This document shows positions 23,737 through 31,769 of a stretch of 51,849 nucleotides of DNA, piece by piece. The notes below the pieces were generated by a model. That model made no database searches. It saw nothing but the letters and a program-made list of their open reading frames with translations, and was not told the origin of the DNA. The translations under genes were made by a program, and so were the position numbers. Origin of the DNA: an uncultured Bilophila sp. (GTDB lineage: Bacteria; Desulfobacterota; Desulfovibrionia; Desulfovibrionales; Desulfovibrionaceae); NCBI GenBank assembly GCA_910585945.1, contig CAJUHZ010000016.1:1-51849 (forward strand). The letters are read 5' to 3'. Every line of letters begins with the position of its first letter. The stretch's first letter is position 1.

Positions 23737-26421
23737 ATGAACGACACATCCCCCCGCCTCACACCGATGTTTGAGCAGTACCTCCGGATCAAGGAGGACT
23801 ATCCCGACGCCCTGCTCTTTTACCGTATGGGCGATTTCTATGAACTCTTCTTTGAGGATGCCGAAGTAGCGGCGCGGGAACTGCAAATCGCGCTCACCTC
23901 CCGCAACCCCAACGCCGATGTTCCCGTGCCCATGTGCGGAGTTCCCTGGCATGCCGCCGAAGGGTACGTCAGCCAGCTTGTCAACAAGGGCTACAAGGTA
24001 GCCTTCTGCGATCAGGTGGAAGATCCCCGTGACGCAAAAGGCCTCGTGCAGCGCGCGGTAACCCGCGTCCATACAGCCGGGACAGTTATTGAAGATGCAA
24101 GCCTTGACCCCAAGATTCATACCTATCTTGGCGCCCTGTATTGGAATGAGGAAAATAACCAGGGAGGACTGGCCTGGGCCGATGTGTCCACCGGCTACTG
24201 GGCCGGCCTGCATGTGAAAAAAAAGGCCGAACTCTGGCAGTGGGCACAAAAAATCGCCCCGCGTGAGCTTTTACTGCCGGAAGGAACCGAACTGCCCGCC
24301 TCCATACGCGTTGCGACGGAAATCCAAACGGTTTCCGTGCCGCTGCGAACCCATTTCGAGTTCAAGCAATCCGCCGAGCGTGTCCTTGCGGCACAGGGGG
24401 TGACTGACCTTGCAACGCTTGGACTTGAAAAACGGCCGGAACTGGTTCAGGCGTGCGGCGCGTTGCTCGCGCACCTTGAGCGAACCCAGATGCGGGACAC
24501 GCGCCACCTTGAACCTCTGGACCTGCTGGATCTCGGCCGCTATCTGATTGTTGACGAGGTCACGGAGCGCAACCTTGAACTGTTCCGCCGGCTGGACGGA
24601 CGCAAAGGCGTCGGCACTCTGCGCCATGTGCTGGATCGTACGCAAACGCCCATGGGCGGGCGTCTTCTTGAAGAACGCATGCACAATCCCTGGCGGGACC
24701 CCAATCTCATCGAAAGCACGCTGGACGCCGTGGAATGGTTTGTCCGGCATGAGGACAGACGCCGTCTGACGCGGGAGGCATTGCACGAGGTCTATGACAT
24801 TGAACGCTTGTCCACACGCATTGCGCTGAACCGAACATCACCGCGGGATATGCTGGCTCTGCGAAACAGTCTGGTTGGACTTCCCGGAGTGCGCGCGGCG
24901 CTGGAAAACGCATCCGCCCCGTTTTCCACCCAGGAAGCCGCCGATCCCCCCCCCTCTGCCCTGCGCGAAATCCTGGATCACTGGGACAATCTTTCCGATT
25001 GCGCGGAGCGGCTGGCGCGTGCGTTGAACGACAACCCTCCTCCGGTTATCACCGAAGGCGGGCTTTTCAAGGCGGGCTATGATGAGGCCCTCGATGAACT
25101 CCTTGATCTGGTAGAGCATGGAGAAAAAAAACTTCAAGATCTTCTTGAAGAAGAACAAAAAAGATCCGGCATCAGCAAGCTCAAGCTCGGCTGCAACAGG
25201 GTTTTCGGCTATTATTTCGAACTGTCCCGCGCGGCGGGCGTCAGCCCGCCGGAGCATTTTATCCGCCGACAAACCCTGGCCAATGCCGAACGCTTCACGA
25301 GCGCGCAGCTCAAGGAACTGGAAGACCGCCTGCTTTCAGCCGCCGACAAGCGCAAGAGCTTGGAATACAAACTTTTTCAGCAATTGCGCGAAGATCTGTC
25401 CGCTGTGCGCAGCCGCCTGCTTTTTATGGCCGACGTTCTGGCGCAGATCGATTTGTGGCAATCCCTTGCGGAAACGGCTTCCCGCCGCAACTGGACGCGC
25501 CCCCATTTGCGCGCCGATCAGGAACTGCACATCGTTGAGGGGCGTCACCCGGTTGTTGAAGCCATTCTCGGTGAGGCCGTCTTTGTGCCCAACGATTTGC
25601 ATATGGACGCCAAACGGCGGCTCCTGCTGATCACTGGCCCCAACATGGCGGGAAAATCCACAGTATTGCGGCAGACGGCCCTGATTTGTCTCCTGGCGCA
25701 GATGGGTTCCTTTGTTCCCGCCAAAAAAGCTGAACTGGGGGTGTGCGATCGCATTTTTTCACGCGTGGGAGCCTCTGACAACCTGGCGCAAGGGCAAAGC
25801 ACATTCATGGTTGAAATGATGGAAACAGCCCGCATTCTGCGTCAGGCAAGCAAAAAAAGTCTGGTCATCCTTGACGAGATTGGCAGGGGAACAAGCACCT
25901 TCGACGGTCTCGCCCTGGCCTGGGCTGTTGCTGAGGAACTGGCCCGGCGGGCCGGAGGAGGCATACGCACGCTGTTTGCCACCCATTATCATGAACTTAC
26001 CGCCCTGGAAGGCAAAATTCCCGGCATCCATACCATGAATATCGCCGTTCGCCACTGGAACGGAGAAATAGTCTTTCTGCGCCGGCTGATACCTGGTCCG
26101 GCGGATCGCAGTTACGGCATCGAAGTTGCGCGCCTGGCAGGCGTCCCGCAAGCGGTAGTGCAGCGTGCGCGTGAAATCCTGGCCCGGCTTGAGCGACATC
26201 GTGAATCCGCAGGCGTCAGAAAAACTTCTCCCAATCTTCTGCCGGGCATCACCATGCCCGAAGCGCCTGCCGAAAAACCGGAGCCCACGCCAACGAGCGC
26301 GCCCGAACATCCGCTCGTCGTGGCCCTGCGCGATACCGATCCCGATTCGTTGACCCCCCTGGAAGCCTTGAAACGCCTGACCGAATGGAAACACCTGTGG
26401 GGAACCCCAAATGAAAACTAA
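23737..26421 (+). CDS. mutS: DNA mismatch repair protein MutS
   Basis: Mismatch-recognising ATPase of DNA repair. The 894-residue protein is full length. The mismatch-wedge Phe34-x-Glu36 lies in MGDFYELF; the Walker A is GPNMAGKST (634-642); the Walker B DEIGRGTSTFDG starts at Asp713; and the ATHYHEL signature follows. The middle has the lever and clamp regions and the C-terminus a short linker before a conserved LTPLEALKRLTEWK helix. No clear ribosome binding site precedes the ATG, which may mean coupled or weak translation from the HIT-LapA transcript 60 bp upstream. Its last 11 bp overlap the next gene. No mutL is in the window. Confidence 0.97.
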   Translation: MNDTSPRLTPMFEQYLRIKEDYPDALLFYRMGDFYELFFEDAEVAARELQIALTSRNPNADVPVPMCGVPWHAAEGYVSQLVNKGYKVAFCDQVEDPRDAKGLVQRAVTRVHTAGTVIEDASLDPKIHTYLGALYWNEENNQGGLAWADVSTGYWAGLHVKKKAELWQWAQKIAPRELLLPEGTELPASIRVATEIQTVSVPLRTHFEFKQSAERVLAAQGVTDLATLGLEKRPELVQACGALLAHLERTQMRDTRHLEPLDLLDLGRYLIVDEVTERNLELFRRLDGRKGVGTLRHVLDRTQTPMGGRLLEERMHNPWRDPNLIESTLDAVEWFVRHEDRRRLTREALHEVYDIERLSTRIALNRTSPRDMLALRNSLVGLPGVRAALENASAPFSTQEAADPPPSALREILDHWDNLSDCAERLARALNDNPPPVITEGGLFKAGYDEALDELLDLVEHGEKKLQDLLEEEQKRSGISKLKLGCNRVFGYYFELSRAAGVSPPEHFIRRQTLANAERFTSAQLKELEDRLLSAADKRKSLEYKLFQQLREDLSAVRSRLLFMADVLAQIDLWQSLAETASRRNWTRPHLRADQELHIVEGRHPVVEAILGEAVFVPNDLHMDAKRRLLLITGPNMAGKSTVLRQTALICLLAQMGSFVPAKKAELGVCDRIFSRVGASDNLAQGQSTFMVEMMETARILRQASKKSLVILDEIGRGTSTFDGLALAWAVAEELARRAGGGIRTLFATHYHELTALEGKIPGIHTMNIAVRHWNGEIVFLRRLIPGPADRSYGIEVARLAGVPQAVVQRAREILARLERHRESAGVRKTSPNLLPGITMPEAPAEKPEPTPTSAPEHPLVVALRDTDPDSLTPLEALKRLTEWKHLWGTPNEN

Positions 26422-26899
26422 AATGATAGTCGCCTGCCTGATCTGCCTGGGTCTTGTCCTCCCCGCCTGCGGTAAAAAAGGAGCCCCCATCCCTCAGGAT
26501 CAGAAAAACCGTTTTGCCTGGAAAACCGAAGACGCCCAATTTATCGGCAATGGTTGTCTTGCCGTTACAGCCTCAATGACCGGCGCTGTTCATAATGTGG
26601 ACAGCTTCCTGCTTGAACTGGAGCCGCTGACGCCCCAGACCGACCCCGATTTGCCGCCGGAACTCGCTGTCGCGTCCGACACTTGCGCGGGGTGCCCCTT
26701 CACTCCCCGCGAATCAAGCGAAATAGTGCCGCAAGAACGTGCAGCGGGCGACAAAGCCACCCGCTACACATTCACCTACTGCCCCTCCGTCAAGGCCGCC
26801 GCTTACCGCTGGCGGCTTGTCGCGCGGAATGTTTTCAAGGCATTTCCCTTCGAGCTGACTCCTATTCGGACTGTTGAACAGCAACGCCCTCTGCCTTGA
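26411..26899 (+). CDS. Small lipoprotein of unknown function
   Basis: The 162-residue protein has a signal peptide ending in lipobox LPAC (Cys20) followed by GKKGAP, a basic start like that of the LptM (YifL) lipoproteins, though those are shorter. The mature part has paired cysteines (DTCAGC, later TYCP) and a late RWRLVARNVF strand; it could be a fibronectin-like beta fold, but I do not recognise it. It overlaps mutS by 11 bp and is therefore translationally coupled to it. Its last 38 bp overlap the end of the convergent acyl-CoA ligase gene. Confidence 0.7.
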   Translation: MKTKMIVACLICLGLVLPACGKKGAPIPQDQKNRFAWKTEDAQFIGNGCLAVTASMTGAVHNVDSFLLELEPLTPQTDPDLPPELAVASDTCAGCPFTPRESSEIVPQERAAGDKATRYTFTYCPSVKAAAYRWRLVARNVFKAFPFELTPIRTVEQQRPLP

Positions 26900-28523
26900 G
26901 CCGACAGGCATCTTCCCTCAGCCTGTAGCGCATAACCTTGCCGGTCGCCGTCCGCGGCAATGCCTTGACCAGACAGTATTCTTTCGGTCGTTTATAGGGG
27001 GCAAGCATGGGGTGACGGACGCAATAGGCCCTCAGTTCTTCCACTGTCAGGCTTTCATCAGCCGCCACAACATAGGCTACAACGCATTGGCCGTGCAGGC
27101 GGGCGGGCGCGCCGATCACGGCGCATTCGGCCACCTTCGGATGCTCGTTCAAAATGGCTTCAATCTGTGTGGGGTAAATGTTTTCTCCAGCCGAAACGAT
27201 CATGTCGTCCTTTCGTCCGACAATGGTAATGAACTCGTGCTCATCCCATGTACCGAGATCCCCGGTATACAGGTAGCCCTTGTAAAATTTCTCCCTGGTC
27301 ATTTCCGGATTATTGAAATAGCAATAGGCTGATTTTGCCGGAGACTTGATAATAACCTCACCAACTTCCACATTATCTTTGGCAACAAGTTCAGCAGGAT
27401 CGGCGTGCCCCTGCTCATGCAGCCTGACAATGCGGACGTCATCATCCGTGCAGGATTGTCCGGCGCTTCCCGCCATATCCGGCAGGTTGTACGGGCGCAA
27501 AAACGTGTTCCAGAAACTTTCCGTGGTGCCATAACCATTAAAAATATTCGGCGTCAGCAAGGCGCTGTATTTTTCGCAGGCCGCCTTTTCAAAAGGACTG
27601 CCCATCGTCACAACCCCGCGCAGGGCGCTCAAGTCCACACCGGCGCTTTCCTGCGCGCGAGCAAGCATGCCGATGATAGTCGGCACGCCAATAAGAAACG
27701 TGACCCTGTAATCCCTTGCGTACATCAGGCAACGGCGGGGATGGAACTCACGAAGGATGATGATTTCCCCTCCCGCGTACAGGGTGGGCGTTGGCCCGCC
27801 TGAATGCAGACCGCCCCGGTGAAACCAGGGAGTCATGTTCATGGTTCGATCCCTGGAATTGAGCGGAAAGTGCATCATCACGTCATGCGCCGAAAGCACT
27901 TCGTTGATGTTGTTCATGGGTACGCCCTTCGGGCGATTTGTAGTCCCCGATGTATACAGGCGGGTGGTTTCGTCATAAATATGCGCCTTGTCGGGACGAA
28001 CCGGATCCGTGCGCGCGCGGTCCGCAACATACGCCCGATAGGCGATTTCCTGCGGCGCGACGCAACCCCTGCCATCAAAATCCGCCACCACAATTCGCTC
28101 CGGCTTGTGCTGCGCCAGCGCCAGCGCCTGCCGTGCCGTCTCTGCAAACTCCGCGTCATAGACAAAGACCTTGGGCACGCTGTCGTCGATGATCAGAGCA
28201 ATCTCTCCGGGAGCCTGCCGATAATTGATCGGGCAAGAGATCGCCCCGATTTTCTGGCTGGCCAGATAGCAGAAAACGAATTCGGCGGAATTGAACAGCA
28301 TGTACATGATCACGTCATTTTTGCCGACTCCGTCCGCCGCAAGAGCATGGGCCAGCTGATTGGCGTCACCATTGAGGTCGCGATACGTCCACCGTCGCCC
28401 CGTCAACGGGCAACGCATGGCCGGCTGCTCCGCAAACCGTCCGACATTCCGCAAGAAACCGTTCAGATAGGTGAATTCGCTCTCAAACGTTTCTTTGAAC
28501 ATGGTCGCGTCGTAAGTATACAA
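26862..28523 (-). CDS. Acyl-CoA synthetase (AMP-forming, ANL superfamily)
   Basis: Activates a carboxylic acid, probably a fatty acid, to acyl-AMP and then acyl-CoA. The 553-residue protein has the ATP-binding YTSGTTNRPKG (190-200), GYGTTESFW, the hinge region YTGDLGTWDEHEFITIVGRKDDMI with SAGENIYPTQIE, and the catalytic C-terminal lysine in PRTATGKVMRY. The start is taken as TTG at 28523, seven bases after GAGGG. The ATG seven codons later has no ribosome binding site. It follows fabF by 14 bp, so activation and elongation of acyl chains may be coregulated. Chain-length preference cannot be read. Its end overlaps the convergent lipoprotein gene. Confidence 0.88.
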   Translation of the reverse strand: MYTYDATMFKETFESEFTYLNGFLRNVGRFAEQPAMRCPLTGRRWTYRDLNGDANQLAHALAADGVGKNDVIMYMLFNSAEFVFCYLASQKIGAISCPINYRQAPGEIALIIDDSVPKVFVYDAEFAETARQALALAQHKPERIVVADFDGRGCVAPQEIAYRAYVADRARTDPVRPDKAHIYDETTRLYTSGTTNRPKGVPMNNINEVLSAHDVMMHFPLNSRDRTMNMTPWFHRGGLHSGGPTPTLYAGGEIIILREFHPRRCLMYARDYRVTFLIGVPTIIGMLARAQESAGVDLSALRGVVTMGSPFEKAACEKYSALLTPNIFNGYGTTESFWNTFLRPYNLPDMAGSAGQSCTDDDVRIVRLHEQGHADPAELVAKDNVEVGEVIIKSPAKSAYCYFNNPEMTREKFYKGYLYTGDLGTWDEHEFITIVGRKDDMIVSAGENIYPTQIEAILNEHPKVAECAVIGAPARLHGQCVVAYVVAADESLTVEELRAYCVRHPMLAPYKRPKEYCLVKALPRTATGKVMRYRLREDACRLKAEGVAVQQSE

Positions 28524-28537
28524 TATGTTTCCCTCAT

Positions 28538-29776
28538 TTATGGGTATCGTGACACGATGATGCAGGAATTCTGGCCACCGAAGCCGAGAGAATTGGACAT
28601 GGCCGCGCTGATTCGCGCGGGACGCGTCCTGTTGGGCACGTAATCAAGATCACATGCAGGATCGGGAACACTGTAATGCAATGTGGGCGGCAGCATTCCC
28701 TCGCTGATAGCCAGAACGCACGCGATCACCTCGGTGATTCCGCCAGCGCCCATCAGGTGTCCTGTCGCTCCCTTGGTGGAACTGATTGGCGGGGCAGTGG
28801 CGATGCCGCCGAACACTGCCTTGACAGCCTGTGTTTCCGCCATGTCTCCAAGGGGCGTGGATGTTCCGTGCGCGTTGATATAGCCGATATCGCCCGGCAT
28901 GAATCCCGCTCGGGCCAATGCCTTGCGCATGCATGAGGCAGCCCCTGAACCGGAGGGATCCGGAGCGGTGATGTGGTGCGCGTCATTCGTATTGGCATAG
29001 CCAGCCAGGCACGCCCTGATGTTCGCTCCCCGCGCAAGGGCATGGGCTTCAGTCTCGATGAGCACGGCCCCCCCTCCTTCGCCAATGACAAAACCGTCCC
29101 GCTCCAGATCGAACGGGCGGCAGGCCAGCTCAGGGCAGTCGTTGGCCCGGGACAACGCTTTTGCCTGCGCCAGGCTGGAAACGATGATGGGGCACAGGGC
29201 GGATTCTCCGGCCACGGCCAGCACGGCGTCCGCCTCCCCCGCGCGCAGCAGCATGGCCGCGGTCATCATGGCGTCGCCGCCCGAGGAGCAGGCGGTGTCA
29301 AGCGTAAGGCTTGGTCCGTGAATGCCGTAGGCTATGGCAAGACGCGCTGCTGCAATATTGCCCATGATCATGGGCACAAAGTGCGGGCTTACCTTGCGTG
29401 ACACGCTTGCGCCAAAGGCTTCCTGCGTGTGCGCCACTGTCGAAACGCCGCTCAACGCCGTGCCCATGACGATCCCGATACGCTCGCTCGCCGTCTTGTT
29501 TCCGATCCCGCTGTCCCGCAACGCCTCCCCGGCGGCTGCAAAGGAAAAATGCATGAACGGGGCCGCCGCACGGGCAAGCTCGCGCGGCAATATCCGGGCA
29601 GCGTCAAAATTCCGCACTTCCGCCGCAATGCGCACCGGAAGATCCGTGGCGTCAAAACGTGTGATCGGCGCGATTCCGCAGCTTCCCCGAACAAGATTGT
29701 TCCAATACTCGGGTACTCCAATGCCAATCGGCGTAACCGCCCCCATTCCGGTAATCACCAGTTTGCCTTGTTCCAT
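28538..29776 (-). CDS. 3-oxoacyl-ACP synthase II-type ketosynthase (FabF-like)
   Basis: Condensing enzyme of fatty acid elongation. The 412-residue protein has the Cys-His-His triad of KAS I/II enzymes: Cys163 in LDTACSSGGDAM, His303 in INAHGTSTPLGD and His340 in KGATGHLMGAGG. GFGGQNSC lies near the end. A GGGGGGGAG precedes ATG 29776. Because it is paired with an acyl-CoA ligase rather than with acpP, fabG or fabD, it may be an extra FabF paralogue for a special acyl chain rather than the housekeeping copy. That is inference. A promoter at 29821-29850 serves it. Confidence 0.88.
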   Translation of the reverse strand: MEQGKLVITGMGAVTPIGIGVPEYWNNLVRGSCGIAPITRFDATDLPVRIAAEVRNFDAARILPRELARAAAPFMHFSFAAAGEALRDSGIGNKTASERIGIVMGTALSGVSTVAHTQEAFGASVSRKVSPHFVPMIMGNIAAARLAIAYGIHGPSLTLDTACSSGGDAMMTAAMLLRAGEADAVLAVAGESALCPIIVSSLAQAKALSRANDCPELACRPFDLERDGFVIGEGGGAVLIETEAHALARGANIRACLAGYANTNDAHHITAPDPSGSGAASCMRKALARAGFMPGDIGYINAHGTSTPLGDMAETQAVKAVFGGIATAPPISSTKGATGHLMGAGGITEVIACVLAISEGMLPPTLHYSVPDPACDLDYVPNRTRPARISAAMSNSLGFGGQNSCIIVSRYP

Positions 29777-29820
29777 GCATCTCCCCCCCGGCACTGTCTT
29801 GACCGGAAACACGGCCCCCT

Positions 29821-29850
29821 GTTGTAGTAAGAGTGGATAAAAGCTGTCAA
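29821..29850 (-). promoter_or_regulatory. Sigma70-type promoter of the fabF-acyl-CoA ligase pair
   Basis: On the minus strand TTGACA (29845-29850) and TACAAC (29821-29826) are 18 bp apart, giving a start near 29813 and a leader of about 37 nt before the ketosynthase ATG. The -35 is perfect, and the -10 matches four of six. Confidence 0.5.
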
Positions 29851-29904
29851 CTTTTCTCTAATGCCTGCCACCGGATCTTCAAGGGGGAGAATTTCGGAAA
29901 AAAA

Positions 29905-30822
29905 TCAGTCCGAGGCGCGCGAGTTTTCAAGCGTTCCGCGTGATGACAGACATACGCCACTCAGAATAAGCACACCGCCCGCAACAGCATAGATCGTAAC
30001 CGGTTCGCCAAGCGCTATTGCTGAAAAAACCATTGTAAAAAGCGGTACAAGATAGATAAAGTTATTTACAGCTACAGGTCCAAGCCGCCAAATCACCTTG
30101 CTCCACAGCAGAAAACAGACAGAAGAGGCAATGACTCCAAGAAATAAAAGATTACCTATTGTTATCCTGTCGCAGAGTATGGAGATATCCCAGCGAAAAT
30201 CCATAAAAAACAGTGTCGGGATCATGGTGAGAAGCGAATAGAAAAACACCTTGCGCGTCGTGTACGCCGCGGCATGGCGCGTGCCTATCTTTTTGATCAG
30301 GATAGAATACAACGCCCAGGAGAACGCCGCCCCGAGAGCCAGAAAATCCCCGAATGGCCGTAAGCCGAGCACGACATGACCATTGAAAATAACAAGAAAA
30401 ACCCCTGCAAACGCCACGACAAGACCCAGCCACAGGTTCCGGCCGAATTTTTTCCGTTCGGTAAAAAAACGGGCAAGGAGCGCGGTCAGCATGGGCGAGG
30501 CTGCAAGCAACAGTCCCACATTCGACGCAAGCGTATGCTTCAATGCATAGTTTTCAGTCAGAAAATAGAGCGTTCCGCCAAAAAAGCCGGCTCCGGCAAA
30601 CAAAAATTCTTCTCGAACGTCAACAGGCCGGTGAAATTCCGGATATGCGGCGAGGAGTACGAGATAGGCCAGCACATACCGATAAAACATGATTTCCACG
30701 GGCGTCAAGGCGCTCAGCAGAACCTTTGTCGCTACAAAGGTGGTGCTCCAGACAAGAATCACGGCAATGGCGACGACATAACAGACCAGTCTGTTTCCCA
30801 TGAACAAGCTTCTCCGCATCAT
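29905..30822 (-). CDS. EamA/DMT-family inner-membrane transporter
   Basis: The 305-residue protein has ten predicted membrane spans in two EamA halves, beginning CYVVAIAVILVWSTTFVATKVLL and with a second-half ALGAAFSWALYSILIKKIG segment. Family members export small metabolites. The start could also be the ATG at 30801, which has GGAG ten bases upstream and gives a typical N-terminus; the ATG at 30822 has only a weak GGGA. It lies 69 bp after an AraC-type regulator on the same strand, an arrangement often seen when the regulator controls the exporter. Its sequence is AT-richer than its neighbours. Confidence 0.83.
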   Translation of the reverse strand: MMRRSLFMGNRLVCYVVAIAVILVWSTTFVATKVLLSALTPVEIMFYRYVLAYLVLLAAYPEFHRPVDVREEFLFAGAGFFGGTLYFLTENYALKHTLASNVGLLLAASPMLTALLARFFTERKKFGRNLWLGLVVAFAGVFLVIFNGHVVLGLRPFGDFLALGAAFSWALYSILIKKIGTRHAAAYTTRKVFFYSLLTMIPTLFFMDFRWDISILCDRITIGNLLFLGVIASSVCFLLWSKVIWRLGPVAVNNFIYLVPLFTMVFSAIALGEPVTIYAVAGGVLILSGVCLSSRGTLENSRASD

Positions 30823-30891
30823 TGGTTCCCGAAAGCTTCTTTCTGCCTCGGGTCACGCGCGGTTTCTTGCACAATATTGCTCACTTCAGGG

Positions 30892-31746
30892 TCAATCTTC
30901 AGGAACGTGTTGTGCTGCAGCCGCCCTGTAACGGCCGGGAGTGACGCCGGTATGGGCCTGAAAAGAACGGGTAAAGTGGCTTTGATCGTAAAAACCGCTT
31001 TCCAGCGCCGCCTCGGCAAGGGACCAACCGGAAGCGATCAAACGCTTCGCGAAGTTGATGCGCAGGTTGATCGCGTACTGGCGCGGCGTGAGTCCGTATC
31101 GCCTTTTGAACTGACGAATCAAGTGAAACTTTGTAGCGCCAGCTGGCGCGCACACGTCGTCCAGACAAAAACGCCGTAAAAAATTCTCCTCAAGATCCTC
31201 CTTGAAGGCATGCAGAGGGGAACAAGATCTGACCGGTACGAGCGCATCCTGATCAGGGCAGGTCTTTTCGGCTCGCGCCAGCAAGGCAATTTCCTGAAAC
31301 AGAGCCGCCAGAGATCCGGAGGCGGAGCGTTCACCCCCCAGTTCGTCAAACAGACCGCGCATCACTTCAAGACGGGCGGCCTGCAACGCCATGAACGCGA
31401 AACCAAACTGCTCCCGGCGCAAACCCGATACGGTCTCCAACCAGTTCAAATCAATATACGCCATACGAAAACGCCATGATGACGGATCGCACGGGCGGCA
31501 GCTATGCGCCATTCCTGCCGGAATGAGCATTGCAAACGGAGCCGTGACCAGGTATCGCCGCCCGCAAACATCCGCTATGCTGGATCCCTGTTCCACAAGA
31601 GCGAAAGAAAGCTCGGCGTGGAAATGCGGCTTGCGTGCATGAACGGCGTTTTCACATGCCTTGAAGAAAAAAGGCCGTCCTTCTCTGGCAGGGATATAGC
31701 TGATCGTTCCCATTCCGAAACGGCTTTCACAACTTGTTTCACGCAT
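30892..31746 (-). CDS. AraC-family transcriptional regulator
   Basis: The 284-residue protein has an N-terminal cupin-like sensor half (PHFHAELSFALVEQGSS, FAMLIPAGMAHSCRP) and a C-terminal AraC DNA-binding region of two helix-turn-helix units: CLDDVCAPAGATKFHLIRQFKRRYGLTPRQYAINLRI, then AEAALESGFYDQSHFTRSFQAHTGVTPGRY. The cupin may bind a small ligand. The ATG at 31746 is directly preceded by AGGGG without the usual spacing, so the ATG at 31713 is an alternative. It begins 23 bp past the rel stop on the same strand and is followed by the EamA permease, its likely target. Confidence 0.85.
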   Translation of the reverse strand: MRETSCESRFGMGTISYIPAREGRPFFFKACENAVHARKPHFHAELSFALVEQGSSIADVCGRRYLVTAPFAMLIPAGMAHSCRPCDPSSWRFRMAYIDLNWLETVSGLRREQFGFAFMALQAARLEVMRGLFDELGGERSASGSLAALFQEIALLARAEKTCPDQDALVPVRSCSPLHAFKEDLEENFLRRFCLDDVCAPAGATKFHLIRQFKRRYGLTPRQYAINLRINFAKRLIASGWSLAEAALESGFYDQSHFTRSFQAHTGVTPGRYRAAAAQHVPED

Positions 31747-31769
31747 CCCCTTTCAGGGGACGATGACGT

